Assembly (NCBI GenBank): GCA_964570625.1
Contig: CAZMYW010000027.1
Span: 248,001 to 312,000 of the forward strand
DNA: 64,000 bases
Source: JBFLXB01 sp964570625
Lineage (GTDB): Bacteria > Nitrospirota > Nitrospiria > 2-01-FULL-66-17
Direction: 5' to 3'
In this document: one piece after another, positions 24,955-33,545 of the stretch
Numbering within the stretch: position 1 is the stretch's first letter
How the letters are laid out: each line of letters begins with the position of its first letter
Notes under the pieces: model-generated
Database searches by the model: none
Seen by the model: the letters and a program-made list of their open reading frames with translations, nothing else
What the model was told of the DNA's origin: nothing
Made by a program: the position numbers and the translations under genes

Positions 24955-25506
24955 ATGGGACCCACACTGATTAATCGCATGGTGCGCGCGGCGCGCCTCG
25001 ACGCCGCGTTGTACGAAGAAGTGGAGGCGGACCGCCGCGCGATGCCGCAGGCGACCGCCGCGGTGCTGCTCTCGGGACTCGCGGCCGGGATCGGCGGATT
25101 GGCCAAAGCCGGCCCCATGTCTTTGGTGATCGGAACCGGCGGCGCGATTTCGGGCTGGCTCGTCTGGGCGGTGTTGGCGTATGTCATCGGCGCCAAAGTG
25201 TTTCCCGACCAGGAGACCAAGGCTGATCTCGGGGAGATGCTTCGAACGATTGGATTCGCCGCCTCGCCGGGGGTGGTGCGCGCCGTAGGAATCATTCCCG
25301 GCATCACCGACGGCGTGTTCATGGTCGCGGCGGTGTGGATGCTCGTCGCCATGGTGGTGGCGGTCCGCCAAGCCTTGGACTACCGAAGCACCTCGCGCGC
25401 GGTCGGGGTTTGCGTGTTGGCCTGGCTCGTGCAAGCCATCGTGTTCCTCCTCCTGTTGCGGTCACAGGGCATCGACCCCCGTTCGTTGGGTCAATTGGGA
25501 GGCTGA
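24955..25506 (+). CDS. Yip1-domain family membrane protein
   Basis: A 183-residue membrane protein: a cytoplasmic N-terminal 'RMVRAARLDAALYEEVEAD' helix followed by four or five hydrophobic helices (about 37-60, 66-84, 106-124, 128-146 and 160-178). This layout is that of the bacterial YIP1 family, of unknown function. The start at 24955 was chosen because 24931 falls in the -10 box. Its stop overlaps the pyrE GTG region closely (1 bp between genes), so both are one transcript. Confidence 0.75.
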   Translation: MGPTLINRMVRAARLDAALYEEVEADRRAMPQATAAVLLSGLAAGIGGLAKAGPMSLVIGTGGAISGWLVWAVLAYVIGAKVFPDQETKADLGEMLRTIGFAASPGVVRAVGIIPGITDGVFMVAAVWMLVAMVVAVRQALDYRSTSRAVGVCVLAWLVQAIVFLLLLRSQGIDPRSLGQLGG

Positions 25507-25507
25507 C

Positions 25508-26074
25508 GTGGAGCGACACGAACGCATCGGCGTCCGGCATCAATTGCTGAAAAAACTTCGCGACTCGTTCCTGTACAGCAGCGACCAGGCCTTTACCCTG
25601 TCGTCAGGGAGAAAGAGCCGCTACTACATCGACTGCAAGAAGGTGACGCTCGACCCCGAAGGCGCGTTCCTCATCGCCCGTCTGGTGCTCGACGCCATCA
25701 GCGAGGACCAGGTGGACGCCATTGGCGGCATGACGTTGGGGGCCGACCCCATCGCCGTCGCCACCGCGGTGGTCAGTTATCAATACGACCGGCCGATCTC
25801 CGCGTTCGTGGTCCGCAAGGAGCCCAAGACCCACGGAACCACCGCGTTCATCGAAGGCCATGTGCCGCGCGGGGCGCGGATCGTGGTGGTGGACGATGTG
25901 CTCACGAGCGGGTCGTCCACCGAACGCACCATCGGCATCCTCAAAGACGCCGGGTGCAAAATCGTGAAGGTACTTGCCTTGGTGGATCGCAAAGAGGGCG
26001 GCCGCGACCGGTTGACGGCTGCCGGCTATACCGTAGACAGCCTGTTTACGGTCGAAGACCTCCTGAAAGCGTGA
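25508..26074 (+). CDS. pyrE: Orotate phosphoribosyltransferase
   Basis: Makes orotidine 5'-phosphate from orotate and PRPP in pyrimidine synthesis. The 188-residue protein has 'FTLSSGRKSRYYIDCKK' near the N terminus, 'FVVRKEPKTHGT' and the PRPP loop 'VVVDDVLTSGSSTERTI'. Length is normal. GTG start at 25508, 1 bp after the upstream stop. No other pyr gene is in the window. Confidence 0.95.
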   Translation: MERHERIGVRHQLLKKLRDSFLYSSDQAFTLSSGRKSRYYIDCKKVTLDPEGAFLIARLVLDAISEDQVDAIGGMTLGADPIAVATAVVSYQYDRPISAFVVRKEPKTHGTTAFIEGHVPRGARIVVVDDVLTSGSSTERTIGILKDAGCKIVKVLALVDRKEGGRDRLTAAGYTVDSLFTVEDLLKA

Positions 26075-26096
26075 TCGGCTAAGGGAGGACGGACGC

Positions 26097-26282
26097 ATGA
26101 TTCGAGTCCTCTTCCACCCGTTGGTCCTCGGCCTGCTCGTGTTGGCCGCCATCGGGCTGTGGATGTGGGCCAAACGCGTGAATTTTCGGGTCAGGTTGGC
26201 CCGCCTTCCGACCCGCCAGGAATGGGCGGTGTTGGCGATGCTGGCCCAGGTGCTTCGCTGGCTGCTTCGGATTCGGATCTGA
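26097..26282 (+). CDS. Small membrane protein, 61 aa
   Basis: A short basic protein with one hydrophobic segment (about 5-25) followed by an Arg-rich tail. A very good ribosome-binding site, GGGAGGA, lies 7 bp before the ATG, which is the main support that it is real. It follows pyrE by 22 bp and is probably in its operon. No family recognised. Confidence 0.6.
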   Translation: MIRVLFHPLVLGLLVLAAIGLWMWAKRVNFRVRLARLPTRQEWAVLAMLAQVLRWLLRIRI

Positions 26283-26353
26283 TCACCATCTGGCCATCCA
26301 GTAAGCCGTTGGTGTATGCTTGCCTTGCCTGAAGTGACATGAGGATCTGACGC

Positions 26354-26587
26354 ATGACCAAGTCCACCTCACCCAATCCACCACCGGAGCCCGACGGCCA
26401 CGGCGACGGTGAGCTTCCCCTCGCGCCACCGCCCCCGACGGGGGAAACCACGCAGAAGCCGCCGACCGAATCAGACCCGTTGGCCAAATGGCGGGCCGCA
26501 CGCGAATTGGAAGAAGACATGGCCGACATTTTCGACGAGGACCGCGTCACGCACAAACACGGAAACGCTGAGCCTGAAGCTGATTGA
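26354..26587 (+). CDS. Small acidic proline-rich hypothetical protein, 77 aa
   Basis: A polar, Pro-rich protein whose N-terminal half looks disordered and whose C-terminal half contains a predicted amphipathic helix 'LAKWRAARELEEDMADIF'. No family recognised. A weak GAGG lies 12 bp before the ATG. The next gene starts within 62 bp in another frame. Codon use looks like that of the neighbours, which is modest support. Confidence 0.45.
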   Translation: MTKSTSPNPPPEPDGHGDGELPLAPPPPTGETTQKPPTESDPLAKWRAARELEEDMADIFDEDRVTHKHGNAEPEAD

Positions 26588-26648
26588 CGCTCCCCGCTTC
26601 GTTGTACCCATGACCGCTCCGTATGCCGGGCGGGCGTCCTTGTTCGGA

Positions 26649-27920
26649 ATGACCCCACCACCCCTCGCCCGCCGTTTGATCGCTCTGTTGGCGCTCATCA
26701 CCACGCTCGGCGCGTCCGCCTGTGCCGGGACCACCCGGCCCGGCCATGACCCGTTGCCCGATGTCTCGCGTGACGATTCACGTGACCACCAGACACACCA
26801 CTCGGCGGAATCGCCGTATCGTCCCATCGAAGGCCTCCCCGAGGGCACCATTCTCCACGTGCCGACCGGTGTGGAGCTGACCCGACCTCAACTCTTCAGT
26901 CTGCTGAGCGGCGCCCGGATGGTCTACGTGGGCGAATCCCATGACAACCTGCGCCATCACCGCGTCCAGCTCGACATCCTGCGCGGGCTCGCCGACCGGT
27001 TTCCAAACCAGGTCGCGGTTGGCATGGAAATGTTTCAGCGGCCCGCGCAACCAGCGCTCGACCGATGGAGCCGCGGCGAACTCACCGACCGGGACATGTT
27101 GTCGCTCTGGTACGACAATTGGACCGAAGACTACGGGTATTACCGCGAGATCCTGGAGTTCATTCGAGACCGCCGCATCCCGTTGATCGCGCTCAACGCC
27201 TCCCAACAGACGGCCCAGGCGCTGTCGGCCGGGGGACTCGACGCGCTGCCACCGGAAGACCGTGCCGCGCTGCCGGAGTTCGACACCCAGGATCCGTTCC
27301 ACCGGCAGCAGATGGAAGCGATCTTCGGCGCACACGCCCAAGGCGCCGGGTTCGACGGGTTTTATCGCACCATGCTCCTCTGGGATGAAACGATGGCCCA
27401 GACGGCGGCCGAGTACGTGACTAGCCCGCAAGGTCTCGACAAACGCCTGGTCGTGTTCGCGGGCGGGGCGCACGTGGCCTACGGATTCGGCATCCCCAGG
27501 CGCGCGTTCCGCCGTGCGCCCGTCCCGTATGTCACGGTTTTGCCCGAAACGGACGTGGCGATGGCGCCGACCGGCCGGCCCGGAACCGTGATGGAGGTGG
27601 AGTCGTTCACGCTGCCGTTGCCGGTCGCGGACGTCGTGTGGGCCGTCGGGTATGAAACGCTGCCGGCCGGGATCCGACTCGGGGTGCGCGTGGAGCCCGA
27701 CGAGGGCGGCGTGGTGATCACGTCGGTGGAGCCCGATTCCGCGGCGGCGCGTGCGGGTCTACAGGAAGACGATGTCATCGTCTCTTTCGACGGGGAACTG
27801 GTTCGTCGCCCGGTAGACGTGGTGCGACTCGTCCGTTCGCACGCGCCGGGCGATCAGGCCCGCCTCACGGTCAGTCGCGGAACGGAGACGTTGACCGTCA
27901 CCGTGTCATGGCCAAAATAA
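26649..27920 (+). CDS. ChaN-family lipoprotein with C-terminal PDZ domain
   Basis: A 423-residue envelope protein. Signal peptide with cysteine at about residue 24 ('LGASACAG'), a ChaN/EreA-like domain (about 75-290) with 'MVYVGESHDNLRHH', 'VAVGMEMFQRP', 'NASQQTAQAL' and 'GGAHVAYGFGIP', then a PDZ domain (about 330-420, 'SVEPDSAAARAGLQEDDVIVSFDG'). ChaN of other bacteria binds heme and is iron-regulated; the PDZ fusion may recruit a partner or substrate. An earlier ATG at 26610 is possible but adds residues before the signal. Overlaps the next gene by 13 bp. Confidence 0.82.
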   Translation: MTPPPLARRLIALLALITTLGASACAGTTRPGHDPLPDVSRDDSRDHQTHHSAESPYRPIEGLPEGTILHVPTGVELTRPQLFSLLSGARMVYVGESHDNLRHHRVQLDILRGLADRFPNQVAVGMEMFQRPAQPALDRWSRGELTDRDMLSLWYDNWTEDYGYYREILEFIRDRRIPLIALNASQQTAQALSAGGLDALPPEDRAALPEFDTQDPFHRQQMEAIFGAHAQGAGFDGFYRTMLLWDETMAQTAAEYVTSPQGLDKRLVVFAGGAHVAYGFGIPRRAFRRAPVPYVTVLPETDVAMAPTGRPGTVMEVESFTLPLPVADVVWAVGYETLPAGIRLGVRVEPDEGGVVITSVEPDSAAARAGLQEDDVIVSFDGELVRRPVDVVRLVRSHAPGDQARLTVSRGTETLTVTVSWPK

Positions 27921-28786
27921 CCGAACGGCCCACGCCCGACGAGCGGCGCGACCCGCCCGCCGGCACCCCGTTCTACGTGTTCCTGATCTCCGACGCGACC
28001 GGAGAAACGGCCGCACGGGTCGCGGACGCCGCGCTCTCCCAGTTCGACAGCCGCAACGTCGTCGTGATTCGTCGGCCCCACGTCCGCAGCGACGAACACA
28101 TCACGACGGTGGTCCGCGAAGCGCAGTCGGTCCACGGGACCATCCTCCATACGCTGGTGTCGTCGGTCACTCGCACCCGCATGGTGGAACTCACGCGCCT
28201 TCACGGCGTCCCGGCGATCGACCTGATCGGCCCGCTGCTCGCGCATCTCGAAACGTTTTTCGGTTCTCGACCCAAAGCCACCCCGGGATTGTTGCACCGG
28301 ATGGACGAGGAGTATCTCAAACGGATCGAGGCCGTCCACTTCACGGTCCAACACGACGACGGGCAGAATATCCAGACCATCCATCAAAGCGACATCGTCC
28401 TGGTGGGCGTTTCCCGGACAGGGAAGACGCCGCTGTCCATCTACATGGCGCAGTACGGCTGGAAAGTCGCCAATATCCCGATCGTATTCGGCCTCCCGCC
28501 GCCCAAGGAATTGTTCACCATCGAGCCCGCCAAAGTAGTTGGACTGGCGATTTCTCCCGACAAGCTCCTGATGGTCCGAGCGGCACGCGCAAGGAAATTC
28601 GGACACCAGGATCTCACCTACGCGACGGTCGAGGGCATCGCGCAGGAAATGGAGTACTGTCGCGCGTTCTTCACGGCGAACCGCGGCTGGCGGGTGTTGG
28701 ACGTGACCACACGAGCGGTCGAAGAAGTCGCCGCCGACATTCTGAGCGCGCTTCCGCGACCGGTCGCCGGCCGCACCGCGCTCTAG
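27908..28786 (+). CDS. ppsR: PEP synthase / pyruvate,phosphate dikinase regulatory protein
   Basis: A DUF299-family bifunctional kinase/pyrophosphorylase that controls phosphoenolpyruvate synthase or PPDK by Thr phosphorylation. The 292-residue protein has 'FLISDATGETAARVADAAL' at the N terminus and the P-loop 'VGVSRTGKTPLSIY', followed by 'YGWKVANIPIV' and 'GLAISPDKLL'. It overlaps the ChaN gene by 13 bp. Its TAG stop shares its last base with a 125-bp hairpin repeat. The target enzyme is not in this window. Confidence 0.92.
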   Translation: MAKITERPTPDERRDPPAGTPFYVFLISDATGETAARVADAALSQFDSRNVVVIRRPHVRSDEHITTVVREAQSVHGTILHTLVSSVTRTRMVELTRLHGVPAIDLIGPLLAHLETFFGSRPKATPGLLHRMDEEYLKRIEAVHFTVQHDDGQNIQTIHQSDIVLVGVSRTGKTPLSIYMAQYGWKVANIPIVFGLPPPKELFTIEPAKVVGLAISPDKLLMVRAARARKFGHQDLTYATVEGIAQEMEYCRAFFTANRGWRVLDVTTRAVEEVAADILSALPRPVAGRTAL

Positions 28787-28910
28787 GAGCCTGTCCATAA
28801 ACGGTCATCTGCGGCGTTGCCGCTGCGCATCCGCTGCTCACGTACGACCCAGTACGCTGCGCTGCGGTGCTCGCGGCGCCTAGCATCTGACGCGTTTCTG
28901 AACAGGCTCC
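28786..28910 (+). repeat. 125-bp hairpin repeat, copy 1
   Basis: Begins GGAGCCTGTCC and ends GAACAGGCTCC: near-perfect terminal inverted repeats of about 18 bp, around a GC-rich core with further self-complementarity centred on CGTACG...AGTACG. It starts on the last base of the ppsR stop codon. A second copy, about 80 percent identical by eye, lies at 59558-59683 in the other orientation but in the same relation to its upstream gene. No protein is encoded. Confidence 0.85.
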
Positions 28911-28963
28911 GATCACTTGCACTAGTCGCAAGCACCTCTGTGGCAGATCGTCATTTCTGTCGA

Positions 28964-28993
28964 TTGACAAGCGCTTGACCGCTTCCCTACAAT
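28964..28993 (+). promoter_or_regulatory. acs: Promoter of acs
   Basis: Consensus TTGACA (28964-28969), 18-bp spacer, TACAAT (28988-28993). Transcription should start near 29000, leaving a leader of about 80 nt that contains the hairpin at 29012-29034. Confidence 0.8.
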
Positions 28994-29011
28994 GCTGCCC
29001 TTGGCGCGCTA

Positions 29012-29034
29012 CGGCTACCCGACGAGGGTAGCCG
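29012..29034 (+). other. Perfect 9-bp hairpin in the acs leader
   Basis: CGGCTACCC (29012-29020), loop GACGA, GGGTAGCCG (29026-29034). It lies between the promoter and the acs start. There is no T tract behind it, so it is more likely a stability or regulatory element than a terminator. Confidence 0.65.
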
Positions 29035-29079
29035 CCTTCGTTCTACACCCGGATCATTGACCTCAAGGAGACCCTGGCT

Positions 29080-31029
29080 ATGTCACAGCCGGAGATCGAA
29101 TCCGTTCTCACCGAACGTCGCGTGTTCAAACCCAAGGCGGCGTTCAGCCGAGCGGCCCACATCAAAAGTCCGAAAGAATACGACAAACTCGCCAAACAGG
29201 CGGAGAAACATCCCGAAAAATTCTGGGGCGATCTTGCCAAGGACCTGTACTGGTTCAAGAAGTGGAAAAAAGTCCTGGAGTGGAAGCCGCCCTTCGCTAA
29301 ATGGTTCGTTGGCGGGCAGACCAACGTGGCGGTCAACTGCCTGGACCGACATCTGTACACCTGGCGGCGGAACAAGGCCGCGATCATCTGGGAGGGTGAA
29401 CCCGGCGACACGCGCACCCTCACCTATCAGGATCTGTTCCGCGAAGTCTGTCGGTTCTCCGCCGTCCTGAAACAACTGGGCGTGCAGAAGGGCGACCGCG
29501 TCGCGATCTACATGCCCATGGTTCCCGAACTCCCGATCGCGATGTTGGCGTGCGCGCGGATCGGCGCCACCCACAGCGTGGTATTCGGGGGATTTTCCGC
29601 GGAAGCGCTCAAAGACCGCATCAACGACGCCCAGGCCAAACTCGTGGTCACCGCGGACGGCGGCTATCGCAAGGGCGCGATCGTGGCGCTGAAAGAGCAG
29701 GTAGACCGCGCGGTCGAGCAATGCCCCTCCGTGACCAAGGTCGTGGTCTACCGGCGAACCGGGAACCCGGTGACGATGAATCCGGATCGCGACGTCTGGT
29801 GGCACGACGTGATGCGCGACGCCCCAATGCGGTGCGAAGCCGAGCCGTTGGACTCCGAACACCCGCTCTTCATCTTGTACACCAGCGGGACCACGGGCAA
29901 ACCGAAAGGCATCGTCCATACCACCGGAGGGTATTTGCTCGGCGCGACCGTGACCACCAAATGGGTGTTCGACCTCAAAGACGACGACACGTATTGGTGC
30001 ACCGCGGATATCGGCTGGGTCACCGGCCACACCTACATCGTGTACGGGCCGCTCTCAAACGGCGCCACGGTGGTGATGTACGAGGGCGCTCCGACACATC
30101 CCCAACCCGATCGACTCTGGGAGATCGTGGACAAGTACCGGGTCACGGTGTTTTACACCGCCCCCACCGCCATTCGCGCGCTGCTCAAGTTGGGCGACGA
30201 GTGGCCAAAGCGCCACGACCTCAAGAGCCTGCGACTCCTCGGCACGGTGGGAGAACCCATCAACCCCGAGGCCTGGATGTGGTACCACCAAGTCATCGGG
30301 AAGGGCCGTTGTCCGATCGTGGACACCTGGTGGCAAACCGAAACCGGCGCAATCCTGATTAGCCCGCTGCCAGGCGCCACCGCGACCAAACCCGGGTCCG
30401 CCACCAAACCGTTTCCCGGTATCTCGGTGGACGTGGTGACGAAGGACGGCCGACCCACCAAGCCCAACGAGGGCGGATATTTGGTCATCACCAAACCGTG
30501 GCCTTCGATGTTGCGCACGATCTACGGTGATCCCGAGCGGTATAAGAAACAGTATTGGAGTGAAATTCCCGGCATGTATTTCACGGGCGACGGCGCGCGT
30601 CGCGACAAAGACGGCTACTTCTGGATCATGGGGCGGGTCGACGACGTCATGAACGTGGCCGGCCACCGGCTGGGCACGATGGAAGTCGAAAGCGCCCTGG
30701 TCAGTCACGGAGCCGTGGCCGAAGCCGCCGTGGTCGGTCGCCCCGATCCCATCAAAGGCACGGCGATCTGCGCCTTCGTCACCTTGGAACACACCCACAA
30801 ACCCTCGGATGCGCTGCGCGACGCCTTGCGGGCTCACGTGGTCAAAGAAATCGGCGCCCTTGCACGACCGGACGACCTGCGGTTTACCGACAACCTTCCG
30901 AAAACTCGCAGCGGGAAGATCATGCGGCGTCTGCTGCGGGACATCGCCGCCGGCAAGGAAACTCTCGGCGACGTGACCACCCTCGAGGATCTGGCCGTCC
31001 TCGCCAAGCTGCGCCAGGAAGAGGAATAA
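29080..31029 (+). CDS. acs: Acetyl-CoA synthetase
   Basis: AMP-forming ligase converting acetate, ATP and CoA to acetyl-CoA. The 649-residue protein spans the full family: N-terminal ACAS motif, 'GATHSVVFGGFSAEAL', the P-loop-like 'YTSGTTGKPKGIVHT', 'DTWWQTETGAILISPLPG', 'YFTGDGARRDKDGYFWIMGR', and the C-terminal acetylatable Lys in 'PKTRSGKIMRRLLRD'. ATG at 29080 follows an AAGGAG ribosome-binding site. Preceded by a strong promoter with a leader hairpin. Deacylation control is likely given the conserved Lys, but no cobB or pat gene is nearby. Confidence 0.96.
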   Translation: MSQPEIESVLTERRVFKPKAAFSRAAHIKSPKEYDKLAKQAEKHPEKFWGDLAKDLYWFKKWKKVLEWKPPFAKWFVGGQTNVAVNCLDRHLYTWRRNKAAIIWEGEPGDTRTLTYQDLFREVCRFSAVLKQLGVQKGDRVAIYMPMVPELPIAMLACARIGATHSVVFGGFSAEALKDRINDAQAKLVVTADGGYRKGAIVALKEQVDRAVEQCPSVTKVVVYRRTGNPVTMNPDRDVWWHDVMRDAPMRCEAEPLDSEHPLFILYTSGTTGKPKGIVHTTGGYLLGATVTTKWVFDLKDDDTYWCTADIGWVTGHTYIVYGPLSNGATVVMYEGAPTHPQPDRLWEIVDKYRVTVFYTAPTAIRALLKLGDEWPKRHDLKSLRLLGTVGEPINPEAWMWYHQVIGKGRCPIVDTWWQTETGAILISPLPGATATKPGSATKPFPGISVDVVTKDGRPTKPNEGGYLVITKPWPSMLRTIYGDPERYKKQYWSEIPGMYFTGDGARRDKDGYFWIMGRVDDVMNVAGHRLGTMEVESALVSHGAVAEAAVVGRPDPIKGTAICAFVTLEHTHKPSDALRDALRAHVVKEIGALARPDDLRFTDNLPKTRSGKIMRRLLRDIAAGKETLGDVTTLEDLAVLAKLRQEEE

Positions 31030-31090
31030 GAACATCCGAGGGAGTGAGTCGACGTTGCTTTCTCTCCCCCCTCTCCCCTTCGCCCTTCGA

Positions 31091-31119
31091 TTGATTCCCC
31101 ACCGGCGATTGTTTATCAT
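31091..31119 (+). promoter_or_regulatory. Promoter of the rpiB-glyA gene
   Basis: TTGATT (31091-31096), 17-bp spacer, TATCAT (31114-31119). The predicted start site (about 31126) is only some 3 bp before the ATG at 31129, which has no ribosome-binding site, so the message may be leaderless. Confidence 0.6.
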
Positions 31120-31128
31120 GGTCGCGCG

Positions 31129-32835
31129 ATGAAGATCGCGATCGGCAGCGACCACGCAGGCGTCGGGCTCAAGGGCCGCATTGGCTCGTTGCTGGCCCAA
31201 CTCGGCCAATCCGTGCAGGACCTGGGCACCAATGGCAGCGATCCCGTGGACTATCCCGACTACGGAGCCAAAGTCGCCGAGGCCGTGTCCACGGGAACGG
31301 CGGAACGAGGTATTCTCGTCTGCGGGTCCGGCGTGGGCATGTCGATCGTGGCGAACAAATTCCCCGGCGTGCGGGCTGCCCTCTGTTCGGACGAACAACT
31401 GGCTCGCACCAGCCGTGCACACAACGACGCCAACGTCCTGGTCCTCGGCGAACGCGTGCTCGACGCGGACCGCGGCCTGGACATCGTCAAGGCCTGGCTG
31501 GAGACGCCGTTCGACGGCGGCCGACACGCCAGACGGGTACAGAAGATCCGAGACCTCGAACGCCGATTTCACCCTTCTCCCGAGAGCGCTTCCATGTCCG
31601 CATTGAAAACCGTTGATCCCGACATTTACGACGCCATCCAATCCGAAGCCGACCGAGAGGAAGACAAGATCATCCTCATCGCGTCAGAAAACTACGTCAG
31701 CCGCGCGGTGCTGGAAGCGCAAGGCTCAGTCCTGACCAACAAGTATGCGGAGGGATATCCCTCCAAGCGGTACTACGGCGGATGCGAGTTCGTGGACCGC
31801 GCGGAAGCCTTGGCGATCGAGCGGGCCAAGGCGCTGTTCCACGCCGAACACGCCAACGTCCAACCACACTCGGGCTCCCAGGCCAACATGGCCATCTACC
31901 TCGCGATGCTCAAACCCGGAGACGTGGTGATGGGCATGAGCCTCGCGCACGGCGGACACTTGACCCACGGCAGCCCCGTCAACTTTTCAGGCCTCTTATT
32001 CCGGATCGTCTCCTACGGCGTCAACAAGGACACCGGGCTGATCGACGACGACGAGGTCGAGCGGCTCGCGACGGAGCACCGGCCCAAGTTGATCATCGTC
32101 GGAGGCAGCGCCTACGCGCGGATCCCCGACTTCAAACGGTTTCGCGCCACCGCGGACAAGGTCGGGGCGTGGCTCATGGCCGACATCGCGCATCCGGCCG
32201 GCCTCATCGCCGCGGGTTTACACCCCAGTCCCGTGCCGTACGCCGACTTCGTCACCACCACCACGCACAAGACCCTTCGTGGTCCACGTGGGGGCATGAT
32301 TCTGTGTAAAGCGACGCACGCAAAAGCCGTCGACAAAGTGATGTTCCCCGGCATCCAAGGCGGCCCGCTCATGCATGTCATTGCCGCAAAAGCCGTGGCG
32401 CTCAAAGAAGCCATGTCGCCCGACTTTGCGGTCTACCAGCGGACGGTGCTGGAGAATGCCAGAACGCTATCCGCCGCGCTCATTGCCCGCGGATATGCCA
32501 TCGTCACCGGCGGCACCGACACCCATCTCTTCCTGGTCGACCTGCGGTCCAAGGGACTGACCGGGAAGGACGCGGAAGCCACACTGGACGCAGCCGGCAT
32601 CACGCTCAACAAGAACGCCGTCCCGTTCGACGACAAACCGCCCGCGGTGACCAGCGGCATCCGAATCGGAACGCCCAGCGTCACCACTCGCGGTATGGGT
32701 GATCCGGAAATGGGAGAAATCGCCGCAATGATCGACCGGGTGCTGACCAAAGGGTCCGATCCTACCGTGATCACCGAAACCAAGGCCGCTGTCCGGCGCC
32801 TGTGCGACCGCTTTCCCGTGTACCGCGGGCGTTGA
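31129..32835 (+). CDS. rpiB-glyA: Ribose-5-phosphate isomerase B fused to serine hydroxymethyltransferase
   Basis: One uninterrupted 568-residue frame. Residues 1-145 are RpiB: 'IAIGSDHAGVGLKG', catalytic Cys65 in 'GILVCGSGVGMSI', 'LCSDEQLARTSRAHNDAN'. After a linker of about ten residues, residues 156-568 form a complete SHMT of normal length: 'EEDKIILIASENYVSRAV', 'GYPSKRYYGGCEFVD', PLP-binding Lys381 in 'TTTTHKTLRGPRGG', and 'SGIRIGTPSVTTRGM'. An internal ATG (31594, residue 156) could also give free SHMT, though no ribosome-binding site precedes it. RpiB interconverts ribose and ribulose 5-phosphates; SHMT makes glycine and methylene-THF. nrdR lies downstream. Confidence 0.92.
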   Translation: MKIAIGSDHAGVGLKGRIGSLLAQLGQSVQDLGTNGSDPVDYPDYGAKVAEAVSTGTAERGILVCGSGVGMSIVANKFPGVRAALCSDEQLARTSRAHNDANVLVLGERVLDADRGLDIVKAWLETPFDGGRHARRVQKIRDLERRFHPSPESASMSALKTVDPDIYDAIQSEADREEDKIILIASENYVSRAVLEAQGSVLTNKYAEGYPSKRYYGGCEFVDRAEALAIERAKALFHAEHANVQPHSGSQANMAIYLAMLKPGDVVMGMSLAHGGHLTHGSPVNFSGLLFRIVSYGVNKDTGLIDDDEVERLATEHRPKLIIVGGSAYARIPDFKRFRATADKVGAWLMADIAHPAGLIAAGLHPSPVPYADFVTTTTHKTLRGPRGGMILCKATHAKAVDKVMFPGIQGGPLMHVIAAKAVALKEAMSPDFAVYQRTVLENARTLSAALIARGYAIVTGGTDTHLFLVDLRSKGLTGKDAEATLDAAGITLNKNAVPFDDKPPAVTSGIRIGTPSVTTRGMGDPEMGEIAAMIDRVLTKGSDPTVITETKAAVRRLCDRFPVYRGR

Positions 32836-32955
32836 CTGTGGGCCGAACCGGCGAACCGGTGAAGTGGTGACGTGGAGCCACAGCGAATCTCCTGAGTGTC
32901 TCTTTCTGCGGCTCGCCCCGTCTCCCCTTTCCCGGTTCGCTTCTGGACCTCGCTG

Positions 32956-33438
32956 ATGCGATGCCCGTTCTGCGCCGAGCAGGAAGATAAGGTCGTCGAC
33001 TCCCGCGTGAACCGCGACGGCATCCTCATTCGACGCCGTCGCGAATGCCTGGGTTGTCACCGCCGGTACACCACCTACGAACGGGTTGAAGAAGTCTTGC
33101 CGGTGGTGATCAAGAAAGACGGCCGGCGGGAGCCATTTGGCCGCGCCAAGATCCTCCAGGGGTTGAAAAAAGCGTGTGAGAAGCGCCCGGTGCCGATCTC
33201 GGTCCTCGAAGAGATCGCGGACCGAGTGGAAAAACGGATGCAAGAGATCGGGGAACCAGAGGTTTCCAGCCGCGTGATCGGCGAAGACGTCATGGCGCAC
33301 CTCCATCGGGTCGATCAGGTGGCCTACGTGCGGTTCGCCTCGGTGTATCGGGAGTTCAAAGACGTCACCCAATTCATGGACGAGTTGACGACACTGCTCA
33401 CCCATGAACGCCATCCCTCCGAAAGGCCGCCCTCCTGA
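32956..33438 (+). CDS. nrdR: Transcriptional repressor NrdR
   Basis: ATP/dATP-sensing zinc-ribbon repressor of ribonucleotide reductase genes. The 160-residue protein opens with a zinc ribbon 'MRCPFC...SRVNRDG...CLGCHRRYTTYER' and then an ATP-cone domain (about 48-138) with 'VIKKDGRREPFGRAKIL' and 'GEDVMAHLHRVDQVAYVRFASVYREF'. The normal NrdR start is ATG 32956; an open frame extends to 32896. It follows glyA as in many genomes. Confidence 0.94.
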   Translation: MRCPFCAEQEDKVVDSRVNRDGILIRRRRECLGCHRRYTTYERVEEVLPVVIKKDGRREPFGRAKILQGLKKACEKRPVPISVLEEIADRVEKRMQEIGEPEVSSRVIGEDVMAHLHRVDQVAYVRFASVYREFKDVTQFMDELTTLLTHERHPSERPPS

Positions 33439-33545
33439 AGCGGCGAGCGCTCCCCACGCGACCGATGCGCACGCGGTTGGCCGTCGAGCCCCAGGCGCCC
33501 CGACCCGCCCGCCGGCGGGCGCCGAAGCCGAAGACTCGCCAGCAG

